Of a DNA stretch of 64,000 nt, positions 25,708-34,986 are shown in pieces; positions within the stretch are counted from its first letter, which is position 1, and the number at the start of each line of letters is the position of its first letter. This stretch comes from Lachnospiraceae bacterium. GTDB lineage: Bacteria > Bacillota > Clostridia > Lachnospirales > Lachnospiraceae. The stretch is from the NCBI GenBank assembly GCA_024691425.1, contig JAILNQ010000054.1:1-64000 (forward strand), read 5' to 3'. Below the pieces are notes generated by a model. The model did not search any database and had not been told where the DNA came from. It saw only the letters and a list, made by a program, of their open reading frames with translations. The position numbers were made by a program, and so were the translations under genes.

Positions 25708-27585
25708 ATGAACGGATTTGATACAAGGTATGCGCGTTATGCCGATGAGATGAAGCGGCTGTACATGCAGCTTTACAACAATGATGAAAAGGCATTCGAT
25801 TACTTCGTTTCGATGCTGAAAGATTATGAGAGCAGGCGCAGTCCTGCTCTCAAGTCATGGGATGAGAAGCGGACGAAGAAGAGCGAAAGCTGGTACATGG
25901 ACAATAAGCGTTTCGGGATGCTGGCTTATGCGGACTGCTTCGCGGACACGCTTACAGGCGTTCGTGAGCACCTTCCCTACATCTGCAGACTCGGCGTCAA
26001 CTATCTGCATCTCATGCCACTGTTAAAAAGCCCGAAGGACAGAAGCGACGGCGGATACGCTGTATCTGATTTCCGTACGGTCGAGCCGCGTCTCGGAACG
26101 ATGGATGACCTTGCGGATCTCGCGGAAGACTGCCATGAAAACGGGATCAGCCTCTGTCTTGATTTCGTCATGAACCACACGAGCGAAGACCATGAATGGG
26201 CAGTCCGGGCAAGGCATGGTGATAAGGAATATCAGGACCGGTATTTCTTCTATGACGGATGGGACGAGCCGTCGCGCCTTGAAGAAAGCCTTCCGGAAGT
26301 TTTTCCGACAACGGCTCCCGGGAATTTCACATGGTGCAGCGAAGCCGGAAAAGTCGTTATGACGACGTTCTATCCATACCAGTGGGATCTGAATTATCGC
26401 AATCCTGTCGTGTTCAATGACATGACTGCTAACATGCTTTTTCTGTGCAACAGGGGAGTTGATATAATCCGCCTCGATGCGACACCTTACATATGGAAGA
26501 CGCCGGGCACGAACTGCCGGAATCTTCCTGAAGTCCACATGCTTGTGAGATTAATGCGGATAGCATGCGAGATTGTATGCCCTGGTACGCTTCTTTTAGG
26601 CGAGATCGTGATGGAGCCCAAAGAGGTCGTTCCGTATTTCGGAACCATCGACCGGCCGGAATGCCATCTTCTATACAACGTCACGACGATGGCGAGCACC
26701 TGGCACACCGTTGCGACAAAGGATACAAGGCTTCTTTCGGACCAGCTGAACAAAGTGTTCGTGCTTCCGAAGCAGTATGTTTTCATCAACTACTTAAGAT
26801 GCCATGATGACATAGGATGGGGTCTTGACTATGCGTACCTTGAGCAGTTCGGGATCGAGGAGGTTCCTCATAAGAAATTTCTTAATGATTATTTCCGCGG
26901 GATGATCTTTGACAGCGACTCGCGCGGTGAGTTATATAACGACGATCCGCGTCTCGGGGATGCAAGGCTCTGCGGAACCTGTGCCAGTCTGTGCGGGATC
27001 GAAGCGGCGATCGAAGAAGGCGATACCGAAAAGATCGAGATGGGACTTGCTCTTGATATAATGCTGCACGCGTTTCTTCTTACGCTTTCCGGGATTCCGG
27101 TCATATACAGCGGTGATGAGATCGGACAGCGAAACGACAGAACCTACAGGGAAGATCCTGCAAAATCGCAGGACAGCCGTTATCTGCACAGGGGGAAGTT
27201 TGACTGGGAAGCAGCAAAAAGAAGCATGGACGGCAGGTCTTATGAAGGCAGGATCAGAAAATCCCTTTGCGCTCTTTCTAAAATACGCAAAAGCCACAGG
27301 GCATTCGTTAATGAGGCGGACACGTGGCTCGTTCCGCTTGCAAGTGCCGACGGCGACCATAGCGTGATCGGCATAGGCAGGTACCACAAGGGAGAGAAGA
27401 TCATTGCCGTGTTCAATTTCAGCCCCGCAGCAAAGACTGTATATACTGAGGAAAAAGAGAAATACAGCACGCTCATTTCTTCCGGGAATGAATCCGCAAG
27501 GAAAAAGACAGCATCGTCCGGCCTGTCATGCATGCAGCTTCCGGGATACGGATATTCATGGCACGTCATCGATTACGGAAAATAA
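25708..27585 (+). CDS. GH13_4 amylosucrase-like enzyme
   Basis: A 625-residue cytoplasmic GH13 enzyme. The N-terminal helical region and the LHLMPLLKSP...DGGYAVSDF block are those of subfamily GH13_4 (amylosucrase, sucrose hydrolase). Catalytic residues are the Asp in IIRLDATPY, the Glu in LLGEIVM and the RCHDDIGW Asp. Amylosucrase uses sucrose to extend alpha-glucan, or hydrolyses it. It closes the operon with the GH65 phosphorylase, three bases after the MalG-type gene. Substrate sucrose is an inference from subfamily; a related glucoside is possible. Confidence 0.82.
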   Translation: MNGFDTRYARYADEMKRLYMQLYNNDEKAFDYFVSMLKDYESRRSPALKSWDEKRTKKSESWYMDNKRFGMLAYADCFADTLTGVREHLPYICRLGVNYLHLMPLLKSPKDRSDGGYAVSDFRTVEPRLGTMDDLADLAEDCHENGISLCLDFVMNHTSEDHEWAVRARHGDKEYQDRYFFYDGWDEPSRLEESLPEVFPTTAPGNFTWCSEAGKVVMTTFYPYQWDLNYRNPVVFNDMTANMLFLCNRGVDIIRLDATPYIWKTPGTNCRNLPEVHMLVRLMRIACEIVCPGTLLLGEIVMEPKEVVPYFGTIDRPECHLLYNVTTMASTWHTVATKDTRLLSDQLNKVFVLPKQYVFINYLRCHDDIGWGLDYAYLEQFGIEEVPHKKFLNDYFRGMIFDSDSRGELYNDDPRLGDARLCGTCASLCGIEAAIEEGDTEKIEMGLALDIMLHAFLLTLSGIPVIYSGDEIGQRNDRTYREDPAKSQDSRYLHRGKFDWEAAKRSMDGRSYEGRIRKSLCALSKIRKSHRAFVNEADTWLVPLASADGDHSVIGIGRYHKGEKIIAVFNFSPAAKTVYTEEKEKYSTLISSGNESARKKTASSGLSCMQLPGYGYSWHVIDYGK

Positions 27586-27600
27586 AAATCATTTACGCAG

Positions 27601-27630
27601 GAAGGCCCTTGGCACAGGGCCTTCTTTTTA
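27601..27630 (+). terminator. Terminator of the sugar operon
   Basis: GAAGGCCC and GGGCCTTC form a perfect 8-bp stem over 8 bases, followed by TTTTTAT. Confidence 0.9.
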
Positions 27631-27680
27631 TGCGGTCGAACCGGTCATGACAGCGCCTGACAGCGGCAGGTCGTGACCGA

Positions 27681-27717
27681 TTGCAGCCTTTCCGTAAAGA
27701 GTGATAAAATATAGGAC
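27681..27717 (+). promoter_or_regulatory. Promoter of a probable leaderless mRNA
   Basis: TTGCAG, an 18-bp spacer and TAAAAT (27705-27710, with extended TGA) are followed by exactly seven bases and then ATG at 27718. Transcription would start at or beside the start codon. Only a weak AGGA is nearby. Confidence 0.5.
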
Positions 27718-28239
27718 ATGAATTACAATTCGGAAAACGAGATAAAACTGAGACGGCACAGGAACAATCTTGCCGGATGCGGAAGCGGCTTCATCCTCTT
27801 CGGACTGTGGAGCGCTATCAAGACGTTCATGCAGACTATGTTCGATAAGACTGTGCTCAAGGAGATCAAGGACGCTACAGAAATATCCTCGGAAGATATG
27901 TTTTTCTTCAACATTATCGTAGTCATAATTCTGTTCATCATCGCAGCCTTTGTCATCCTTCTGCATCTGTATATCGGTGCCGGAGCGATAAGGTACAGCA
28001 AGGGGAAAGAGAAGAAAGGATTTCTCGTCCTCGCGGCTATAACTTTCCTGGCGATCTTATGTATGATGCCGAGCTACTTTAACAGCGCAAAAGAAGGGCT
28101 GGAGCACATTGATACGATAATTGTTTCTGCAGCGGCTGATATCATGGTGCTTTTCATACTCGCCGATATGTTCTATTCGGTGACGCAGATAAAAAAGCTT
28201 ACGGCCTCTGGCACAAAGGAGGACGGCGATGCAGGCTGA
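27718..28239 (+). CDS. Four-helix membrane protein of unknown function
   Basis: A 173-residue protein with hydrophobic segments at about 19-40, 63-90, 100-115 and 135-155, and charged ends. No domain is recognised. The start seems leaderless (see promoter at 27681). It overlaps the DUF6765 gene by 11 bases, so the two products are probably made together and may act at the membrane as a pair. Confidence 0.6.
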   Translation: MNYNSENEIKLRRHRNNLAGCGSGFILFGLWSAIKTFMQTMFDKTVLKEIKDATEISSEDMFFFNIIVVIILFIIAAFVILLHLYIGAGAIRYSKGKEKKGFLVLAAITFLAILCMMPSYFNSAKEGLEHIDTIIVSAAADIMVLFILADMFYSVTQIKKLTASGTKEDGDAG

Positions 28240-29329
28240 TTTTCACTATTATGCAACTTATGCGGCCGCATACCTGGCCGGTTTTACTCACGAAGAGTGC
28301 ATGGATATATGCTATGGCGCGCAGTTCGTCGACCTTTGCTCGAAGACGTATCTTAAAGGGATAAAGGCACCCCAAACGGCTGCGACGACGATGCTGCAGC
28401 TTGAGATGATGGATATTACAGCTGATATTGCTGCATTTCAGGGCATTACGAGGATATGGTCATCATTCCATTTCCTGCCCCGCAATCTTAATGCCCAGAA
28501 ACCTCAGCGCACGAAGCGCTACATGAACAAATACCGCCTCATCTGCGGACCGAACGGGGAGCTCGCAAAGGAAACGGTGGCTCTTGCTATGGGAAAACCT
28601 CTGCAGTCCGTCGGGATCGCGATGCATGTCATAGCGGACACGTGGGCCCATCAGCATTTCGCGGGTGCGCCGTCGCTCGTTATAAACAACACAACGGATG
28701 ATTTTTACGAGATAGTTTCAAAAGACGGGACGGAAACGGAGAAAAAGCTCAAGTTCCGCCACAATCCGTCCGCGGCCGATGATACCGAAAACGGGATATA
28801 CACGAACAGCCTGTTTCAGCGGAACGAGAATTCCGTAATGAACATCGGACATGGGCGCGCAGGCCATCTTCCCGACTATTCGTTCATCAAATACAGATAT
28901 CTTCCGGCATGGGATGATTACAAGGTCATGGTGAAGGACAATCCGTCCGACTATTATAAGGCGTTCACGCAGATGGTATACGCCATGAAATGCATAAGGG
29001 GTGAAGCCGGTGAGTTTGAGACGGGAGTGTACGACATAAAGACCGTGGAGCCTTATGAGGAACGCATAATGAAAATCATCCGCAAGAGGCAGCTCATCGC
29101 TTCAGATGACTGGAAGGAATTCGGCATGGAACTTTCCGGCCGGGAAGTGGAAGATTTTAACGTCAACAGGTTCCGCGACGAATACATGAGCGCGGAAAGG
29201 AAAGAAGACAGTTTTATCGGCAGGTTCATTGAAGGCGCGCTTGCCCAGAAAGGCATGGTCAGCAGCAGCATCTCCGGATCGGGAAATCCGCTTGCGGGGA
29301 AATTTACGGGAGCACAGGAGAACCGATGA
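28229..29329 (+). CDS. DUF6765 family protein
   Basis: A 366-residue soluble protein beginning DFHYYATYAAAYLAGF, the signature of DUF6765, with HVIADTWAHQHFAG near residue 132. The histidines and aspartates in these two blocks resemble the metal ligands of zinc-dependent phospholipase C/S1-P1 nuclease folds (HxxxDxxxH). That resemblance is my inference. AGGAGG fixes the start within the upstream gene. No signal peptide is visible, so a cytoplasmic role is likely. Confidence 0.7.
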   Translation: MQADFHYYATYAAAYLAGFTHEECMDICYGAQFVDLCSKTYLKGIKAPQTAATTMLQLEMMDITADIAAFQGITRIWSSFHFLPRNLNAQKPQRTKRYMNKYRLICGPNGELAKETVALAMGKPLQSVGIAMHVIADTWAHQHFAGAPSLVINNTTDDFYEIVSKDGTETEKKLKFRHNPSAADDTENGIYTNSLFQRNENSVMNIGHGRAGHLPDYSFIKYRYLPAWDDYKVMVKDNPSDYYKAFTQMVYAMKCIRGEAGEFETGVYDIKTVEPYEERIMKIIRKRQLIASDDWKEFGMELSGREVEDFNVNRFRDEYMSAERKEDSFIGRFIEGALAQKGMVSSSISGSGNPLAGKFTGAQENR

Positions 29330-29372
29330 CCGTTCTGTATGGCTCGGATATTCTGAAACAGGAAAAGGATAA

Positions 29373-29903
29373 ATGATAAAGTATCAGAGACTGAAAGAAA
29401 TATCGCAGGCGCTTCTTATGATCGCAGTTGCCATAGCGCTTCTCGTTGTTCCCGAGTACGGGATACAGGTGATCGTCGTCGTTCTGTCGGTCATTTATAC
29501 CGTCCGCGGCATAGGCACGCTCATTTATTATTTCACGATGGCGAGGTTCATGGTCAGCGGCAGGTCTATTCTCTATACGGGAATGATCATGCTCGATTTC
29601 GGAATTCTTACCGGAACGCTGACTGATGTTCCGCATTACATCATTCTTATATATCTTGCGGTAATACATGCTGTTTCCGGCCTTATCGAGATACTGCGCT
29701 CGCGCGAGTCCGGAAGGTTCGGGAGCGCCTGGCGGCTCAAGCTGTTCCACGGCGTTCTGGATATAGCGATCGCCATTGCCTGCGTGATCTTCATAAAGAG
29801 ATATGAAGCGGCCGTTCTCATATATGCTTCGGGAATGATCTATTCCGGCATTCTTCATTTCATTTCTGCATTCCGCAGGACTAAATTCGTTTATATTCAA
29901 TAA
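29373..29903 (+). CDS. DUF308 (HdeD-like) membrane protein
   Basis: A 176-residue protein with six hydrophobic helices in three hairpins and short charged loops, the pattern of DUF308/HdeD proteins, some linked to acid stress. An AAGGATAA site precedes ATG. It lies 43 bases after the DUF6765 gene and 77 before the c-di-GMP regulator, so it could belong to either transcript. Confidence 0.75.
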   Translation: MIKYQRLKEISQALLMIAVAIALLVVPEYGIQVIVVVLSVIYTVRGIGTLIYYFTMARFMVSGRSILYTGMIMLDFGILTGTLTDVPHYIILIYLAVIHAVSGLIEILRSRESGRFGSAWRLKLFHGVLDIAIAIACVIFIKRYEAAVLIYASGMIYSGILHFISAFRRTKFVYIQ

Positions 29904-29980
29904 TGCCGTTTTCTGTTGCAAATACGGGATTTTCAGAGTATCATATACATTGTGATAATTTACAAGTAAAGGAGCTTGAT

Positions 29981-32353
29981 ATGGCCAGCTGGGTAATCAT
30001 TGTAGATGATGATATCACTAATCTCAAAGTTGCGGGGCAGATACTCTCGAAGAACAACATGCGCGTAACCGCGCTGAAATCAGGCGGGAGCCTTCTTGAA
30101 TACGTTCGGGAGAACGGCGCGCCCGACCTGATCCTTCTCGACATCAACATGCCTGAGATGGACGGATTCGAAACGCTTTCGAAGTTCCGTGAGCTCGAGG
30201 ATGAAAAGGGCATTGCGGCCACGCCGATCGTGTTCCTAACGGCCGATGAGGACTTCGCGAACGAGAGCAAAGGTTTTGAGATGGGTGTTTCCGACTATAT
30301 CAGGAAGCCTTTCAATCCTGATGTGCTCGTGCGCCGCGTGGAGAACATCGTTAGCACACACGGCCAGATGCTGAAGTTCGAGGAAGAGGCGACCATCGAT
30401 AAGCTCACGGGATTCCTCAACAAATATTCGGCTAATGAGCAGATATCAGAAATGTGCCGGACGAAATCCGGAGCGCTCATGATCATAGACCTTGATTCAT
30501 TCAAGCTCGTCAACGACATTTACGGCCACGATATGGGTGACCGTGTTCTATCGGCATTTTCACGCATATTAAAAGACAATATGTACTACCCGAGTGTTTT
30601 CGGAAGGATCGGCGGCGATGAATTCCTGCTGTTCGCGGAGAACATGAAGGAAGAGAAGGATATCAGCAAATTCTCCGATGCGATCAACAGAAACCTCATC
30701 CTTGAGGCGCGCAAGATGATGGGAGAGGATATGAGCATTCCTCTCGGCGCTTCGATCGGCGCGATTTTCGTTCCCGAGCAGGGAACGGACTACAACATTC
30801 TCTTCCGCCTTACGGACAGAGCATTATATACGATAAAGAACAACGGAAAGCACGGATACTCGCTCTATATGGAGGAGGATGCCGCAAATTCCATACCGAC
30901 CGATATCACGCTTGCGATGCTGACGACGATACTCGAAGAGCGCAACATCCCGCAGAATGCGATGTGGATGGGCAAGGAAGCGTTCGGGAACGTTTACAGA
31001 TACATGATCAGATACATGGACAGATACCGCGGAACCGCATATAAGATGCTGTTCTCCGCTAAGTTCATTCCGAACGATCTTTCCGAATCTGAAAAGGAAA
31101 AGATCATGGTAAGCTTGCGTGAGCTCCTTCAGGAATCTTTGCGTAACAGCGATATCATGATGCAGATCGGCGAAAATCATTTCTTCCTGATGCTTCCGGA
31201 GATAAGCGATTATAACGTCAACCGGGTTACCGAGAGAGTCATGCATTCGTGGCGGAACAATGAGTACAGCGGACTTGTCAGGCTTGAGGTCGAGACCGAG
31301 AGCACGGACGCTGAGCTTCATGAGAACTACATCGAGAAGGATGACGGCGAGACGCACATCGTCATCGCCGATGATAACCGGGATGACCTTGACTTCATGA
31401 AGAGCGTCCTTAAGTCAAAAGGCTATGATGTCATTGCGACGCAGAGCGGCCAGGAGCTCCTTGACTACCTTGCAGAGAACAGGCCCGACCTCATGATCCT
31501 GAAGGTAGACATGAAAGGCATGAACGGCTTTGAAACGATAATAAAGATCAGAAAGCAGGGCGGGGCGCTCAGAAAATGTCCGGTCATGTTCATAGCCGGT
31601 GAAGATCCTGCAGTTGAAAAAAGAGGTCTTGAACTCGGCGCGGCTGATTTTCTCCGTATGCCTATTTCTGCTGAGAAACTGTATCTGCGAGTCAGCAACG
31701 TGCTGAAACTTTTCTTCCTCGAAAATCATATGAACCAGGAAGTTGAGAAGAAGACCGAGGAGAATGAGAAGCTCAGCATCCATATAATACAGGCTCTCGC
31801 ATACGCGATAGATGCTAAGGATAATTACACGAACGGCCACTCGAGCCGTGTTGCCGAGTATTCCAAGGAAATAGCGGCGAGGTACGGCTTCAACGAAGAA
31901 CAGCAGAACGATATATACATTACGGGACTTCTTCATGATGTCGGCAAGATCGGTATACCTGATGCCATCATCAATAAGAGAGCGAAGCTCACTGAAGAAG
32001 AATATGATGTGATCAAGAAGCATCCCGTAATAGGCACTCAGATTCTTGAAACGATAAAGGAGATGCCTGAGCTTTCAAGCGGTGCAAGATGGCATCATGA
32101 AAGATATGACGGGAAAGGCTATCCTGACGGATTCGCCGGGACTGACATTCCGGAAGTTGCAAGGATCATCGCTGTTGCTGATTCATATGATGCGATGACG
32201 AGCGACAGAAGCTACAGAGAGCCGCTTTCGCAGAGCGAGGCAAGAGCGGAGATAGACAGATGTTCGGGAACCCAGTTCGATCCTGTTTTCGCAGGAATCA
32301 TGATCGACCTTATCGATGAGGATAAGGATTTTCAGATGAGGGAGCATAAATGA
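29981..32353 (+). CDS. Response regulator with GGDEF and HD-GYP domains
   Basis: A 790-residue cytoplasmic protein. Domains in order: receiver (Asp54 in LLDINMPEMDG), active GGDEF cyclase (GGDEF at 211-215), a degenerate GGDEF-like region (about 310-450), a second receiver (458-580) and HD-GYP (about 600-790; HDVGK at 652 and HHERYDGKGYPDG complete). In the second receiver the phospho-acceptor position is Lys508, so it cannot be phosphorylated normally. The protein can in principle both make and break c-di-GMP. ATG at 29981 has AAAGGAG; the longer frame is not used. It overlaps the next kinase gene by four bases. Confidence 0.88.
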   Translation: MASWVIIVDDDITNLKVAGQILSKNNMRVTALKSGGSLLEYVRENGAPDLILLDINMPEMDGFETLSKFRELEDEKGIAATPIVFLTADEDFANESKGFEMGVSDYIRKPFNPDVLVRRVENIVSTHGQMLKFEEEATIDKLTGFLNKYSANEQISEMCRTKSGALMIIDLDSFKLVNDIYGHDMGDRVLSAFSRILKDNMYYPSVFGRIGGDEFLLFAENMKEEKDISKFSDAINRNLILEARKMMGEDMSIPLGASIGAIFVPEQGTDYNILFRLTDRALYTIKNNGKHGYSLYMEEDAANSIPTDITLAMLTTILEERNIPQNAMWMGKEAFGNVYRYMIRYMDRYRGTAYKMLFSAKFIPNDLSESEKEKIMVSLRELLQESLRNSDIMMQIGENHFFLMLPEISDYNVNRVTERVMHSWRNNEYSGLVRLEVETESTDAELHENYIEKDDGETHIVIADDNRDDLDFMKSVLKSKGYDVIATQSGQELLDYLAENRPDLMILKVDMKGMNGFETIIKIRKQGGALRKCPVMFIAGEDPAVEKRGLELGAADFLRMPISAEKLYLRVSNVLKLFFLENHMNQEVEKKTEENEKLSIHIIQALAYAIDAKDNYTNGHSSRVAEYSKEIAARYGFNEEQQNDIYITGLLHDVGKIGIPDAIINKRAKLTEEEYDVIKKHPVIGTQILETIKEMPELSSGARWHHERYDGKGYPDGFAGTDIPEVARIIAVADSYDAMTSDRSYREPLSQSEARAEIDRCSGTQFDPVFAGIMIDLIDEDKDFQMREHK

Positions 32354-34986
32354 ATAAAGGGGAACCAAAAAACAGAAGCGATCTGTTCGCGTCATCAGGG
32401 CTGATGATGGTCGTCACCTATACTTTCTTTTCCGCGGTCCTTATCGCAGAGATATTCGTCATGAACTGGGAAAGATGGGCAGCGGTCGTGATCGCGGCCG
32501 GAGTCATTGCTGCGTGGTTCGTCCATTTGAGGGCAGCAGGCTCTGAAATGATGAAGATATGGATATTCGGCTTTCTTATGATGGCGACGTTTTTCTATTA
32601 CGGGACGCATGATACGAGCACGTTCGATCTTGCTCCGGTAATCTGTGTCGTGATCCTTCAGCTTACGATGGCAGGGATCCATTCCCTGATCACTCTTTGT
32701 CAGAGCACGTATTATCTTACGATGCTTTATGCCATTATCAATTCAGCATCATCCGGAACGAAATTCACTCCGCTCATCATTTCGAGAACGTTACTGCACC
32801 TCTTCGTTGTCACCCTCATATGCTGGATAGCAAGAAGGATAATAGATAAATGGAATGAGGTTCTTCATCAGTCCGATGAGAAGATATTGACTCTGACCGA
32901 GTCGGCCGCGCGCCTCAATGACTTCATAGCAAACGTCTCTCACGAGATCAGGACTCCTATAAATGCCATACTCGGAATATGCGGGATGGGGCTTGCCGAT
33001 GAGAAGGATGAGGAAAAGCGTGCAAATCTTGTTTCTATAGAGAATGCGGGAAAGAAGATCGGAGAGCAGATAAGCGACATTCTCGATTATTCTGAGATCG
33101 ACAGAAGGGATCTTGCGAACAACTGCGAAGACTATATGCTCTCATCGGTCTTAAACGACCTCGTCAACGAACTGTCCGGATACAGAAAGAAGGACATCGA
33201 GCTGATCATAGATGTTGACGCTTCCATACCGTCCGTCATGAACACTGACGTAGGCAAGCTCAAGAAGATACTGTGGCATCTCATTTCAAACAGCCTGAAA
33301 TATACGAACGAGGGAGGCATCTACGTTCACATTTCCTCAATACCTCATGAATACGGGATAAACCTCTGCATAGAAGTAGTTGATACCGGTATCGGAATGG
33401 ATGCGGATCAGCTTGAGAAGGTTTACGACAGCTTTTACAAAGCTGATTCAGGCAGGGACCGCCGGACAGGCGGGCTCGGACTCGGAATGCGTATCGTTCA
33501 CGGATTTGTGCGCTCACTCGGCGGCTTCATGACGATAGAAAGCGAGATGGAACGCGGCACTACGGTAAGGATCAGCATACCGAACCGCGTTGTCGATCCC
33601 GGAGAGTGCATGTCCGTTAAGGACAGGGATAAGATAAGCCTCGGCGCTTACCTGCACTTCGACAAGTATCCGGATCCTAACGTCCGCGAGTTCTATGACA
33701 GGATGGTCAGGAACATCGTGAAGGGACTCGGATTTGCGATGCACAGGGTGGATAATACCGAAGCGCTTCAGGCCCTTATCGAGAACAAGAAACTGACGCA
33801 TCTCTTCGCAGGCCCTGAGGAATACCTGAGCGCTGCGGATATCATGGAGGATCTTGCCAGAACGATAATCGTTACTGTTATCGCAAATCCCGGCGAGATC
33901 ACGCTTCCGCCGCATTCACGTGTCCGAATAATGCCGAAACCGTTCTACTGCTTCCCTGTTGTGGGCGTTCTCAATAGCAAGCCTGATGATGAAATAGAGG
34001 AAACGGAGATCGTTTCATTCCCTGATGCAAGAGTGCTCGTTGTCGATGATGAGCCGATGAACCTCATTGTTTCTTCGGAGATGTTCAGAAGGTACGGAAT
34101 GATCGTTACTACGTGCGAGTCCGGAATGGAAGCCGTGAAGCTGTGCCAGGACAACGAGTACGAAGTGATATTCATGGATCATATGATGCCGGGCATGGAC
34201 GGCGTCGAAGCAATGAAGAGAATAAGGACTGACAGAGCGAAGGAAAAAGTCATGATTCCGATAGTTGCCTTTACGGCAAATGCAGTCAGCACCGCAAAAG
34301 AGATGTTCAAGCAGGAAGGTTTCGACGGATTCGTAGGAAAGCCGGTTGACCGCGTCGAGCTTGAAAGAGTGTTGAGGCGTCTCCTTCCTGCAGTATTCGT
34401 TAAGATAGAAACCGTAAAGAGTGCTGATGCCGGAAGTTTTCCTGCTCAGGCAGCTCCTGTGCATGATGTAAAAGAAACTTCCAAGGATACTTTGGCAGCT
34501 CATGTACCGGGAAATGAGTCTCCGGATTCTCTGATGAAAAAGCTCGAGGACATCGGAGTCGATACTGAAAAAGGACTTTTCTACTGCCAGAACGACAAGC
34601 CTTTCTATATTTCGCTTCTTGCGCAGTATGCGAAGGAATCCGGCGATAAGCTGAAGATGATCGAAAAGGCTCTGTCCTCATCGGATCTTGGCGCTTATGC
34701 GATACAGGTTCATTCGATAAAGAGTACGTCAAAGACGATAGGAGCGCTCAGCCTTTCAGAGAGCGCAAGAGAATTAGAGCTTGCCGCGAAGAACGGTAAC
34801 CGCTCATTCATAGATGAAAATCATTCGGCCATGCTCGCTGAGTATGACGAGCTGCTTTCCGTTATAAAGAGCGGCAGCTTAACGGCCTCAGCTGATGATT
34901 CCGCCGACGAAGGCGCAAAGGATCCGGATGTGGTATTTGAATTCGGACCCGAAGGCGATGCATCGGAAGGAGGTGAGAGGGCATGA
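32350..34986 (+). CDS. Hybrid sensor histidine kinase with receiver and Hpt
   Basis: An 878-residue membrane kinase: five or six N-terminal helices, HisKA (His198 in NVSHEIRTP), HATPase (DTGIGMD, GGLGLGM), a degenerate receiver-like stretch (about 430-540), a full receiver (Asp610 in FMDHMMPGMDG) and an Hpt domain (His788 in VHSIKSTSKTIG). The relay can end in a free Hpt phosphate, probably passed to the receiver of the GGDEF/HD-GYP protein encoded just upstream. It overlaps genes on both sides by four bases. There is no extracellular sensor domain; the membrane part itself may sense. Confidence 0.88.
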   Translation: MNKGEPKNRSDLFASSGLMMVVTYTFFSAVLIAEIFVMNWERWAAVVIAAGVIAAWFVHLRAAGSEMMKIWIFGFLMMATFFYYGTHDTSTFDLAPVICVVILQLTMAGIHSLITLCQSTYYLTMLYAIINSASSGTKFTPLIISRTLLHLFVVTLICWIARRIIDKWNEVLHQSDEKILTLTESAARLNDFIANVSHEIRTPINAILGICGMGLADEKDEEKRANLVSIENAGKKIGEQISDILDYSEIDRRDLANNCEDYMLSSVLNDLVNELSGYRKKDIELIIDVDASIPSVMNTDVGKLKKILWHLISNSLKYTNEGGIYVHISSIPHEYGINLCIEVVDTGIGMDADQLEKVYDSFYKADSGRDRRTGGLGLGMRIVHGFVRSLGGFMTIESEMERGTTVRISIPNRVVDPGECMSVKDRDKISLGAYLHFDKYPDPNVREFYDRMVRNIVKGLGFAMHRVDNTEALQALIENKKLTHLFAGPEEYLSAADIMEDLARTIIVTVIANPGEITLPPHSRVRIMPKPFYCFPVVGVLNSKPDDEIEETEIVSFPDARVLVVDDEPMNLIVSSEMFRRYGMIVTTCESGMEAVKLCQDNEYEVIFMDHMMPGMDGVEAMKRIRTDRAKEKVMIPIVAFTANAVSTAKEMFKQEGFDGFVGKPVDRVELERVLRRLLPAVFVKIETVKSADAGSFPAQAAPVHDVKETSKDTLAAHVPGNESPDSLMKKLEDIGVDTEKGLFYCQNDKPFYISLLAQYAKESGDKLKMIEKALSSSDLGAYAIQVHSIKSTSKTIGALSLSESARELELAAKNGNRSFIDENHSAMLAEYDELLSVIKSGSLTASADDSADEGAKDPDVVFEFGPEGDASEGGERA

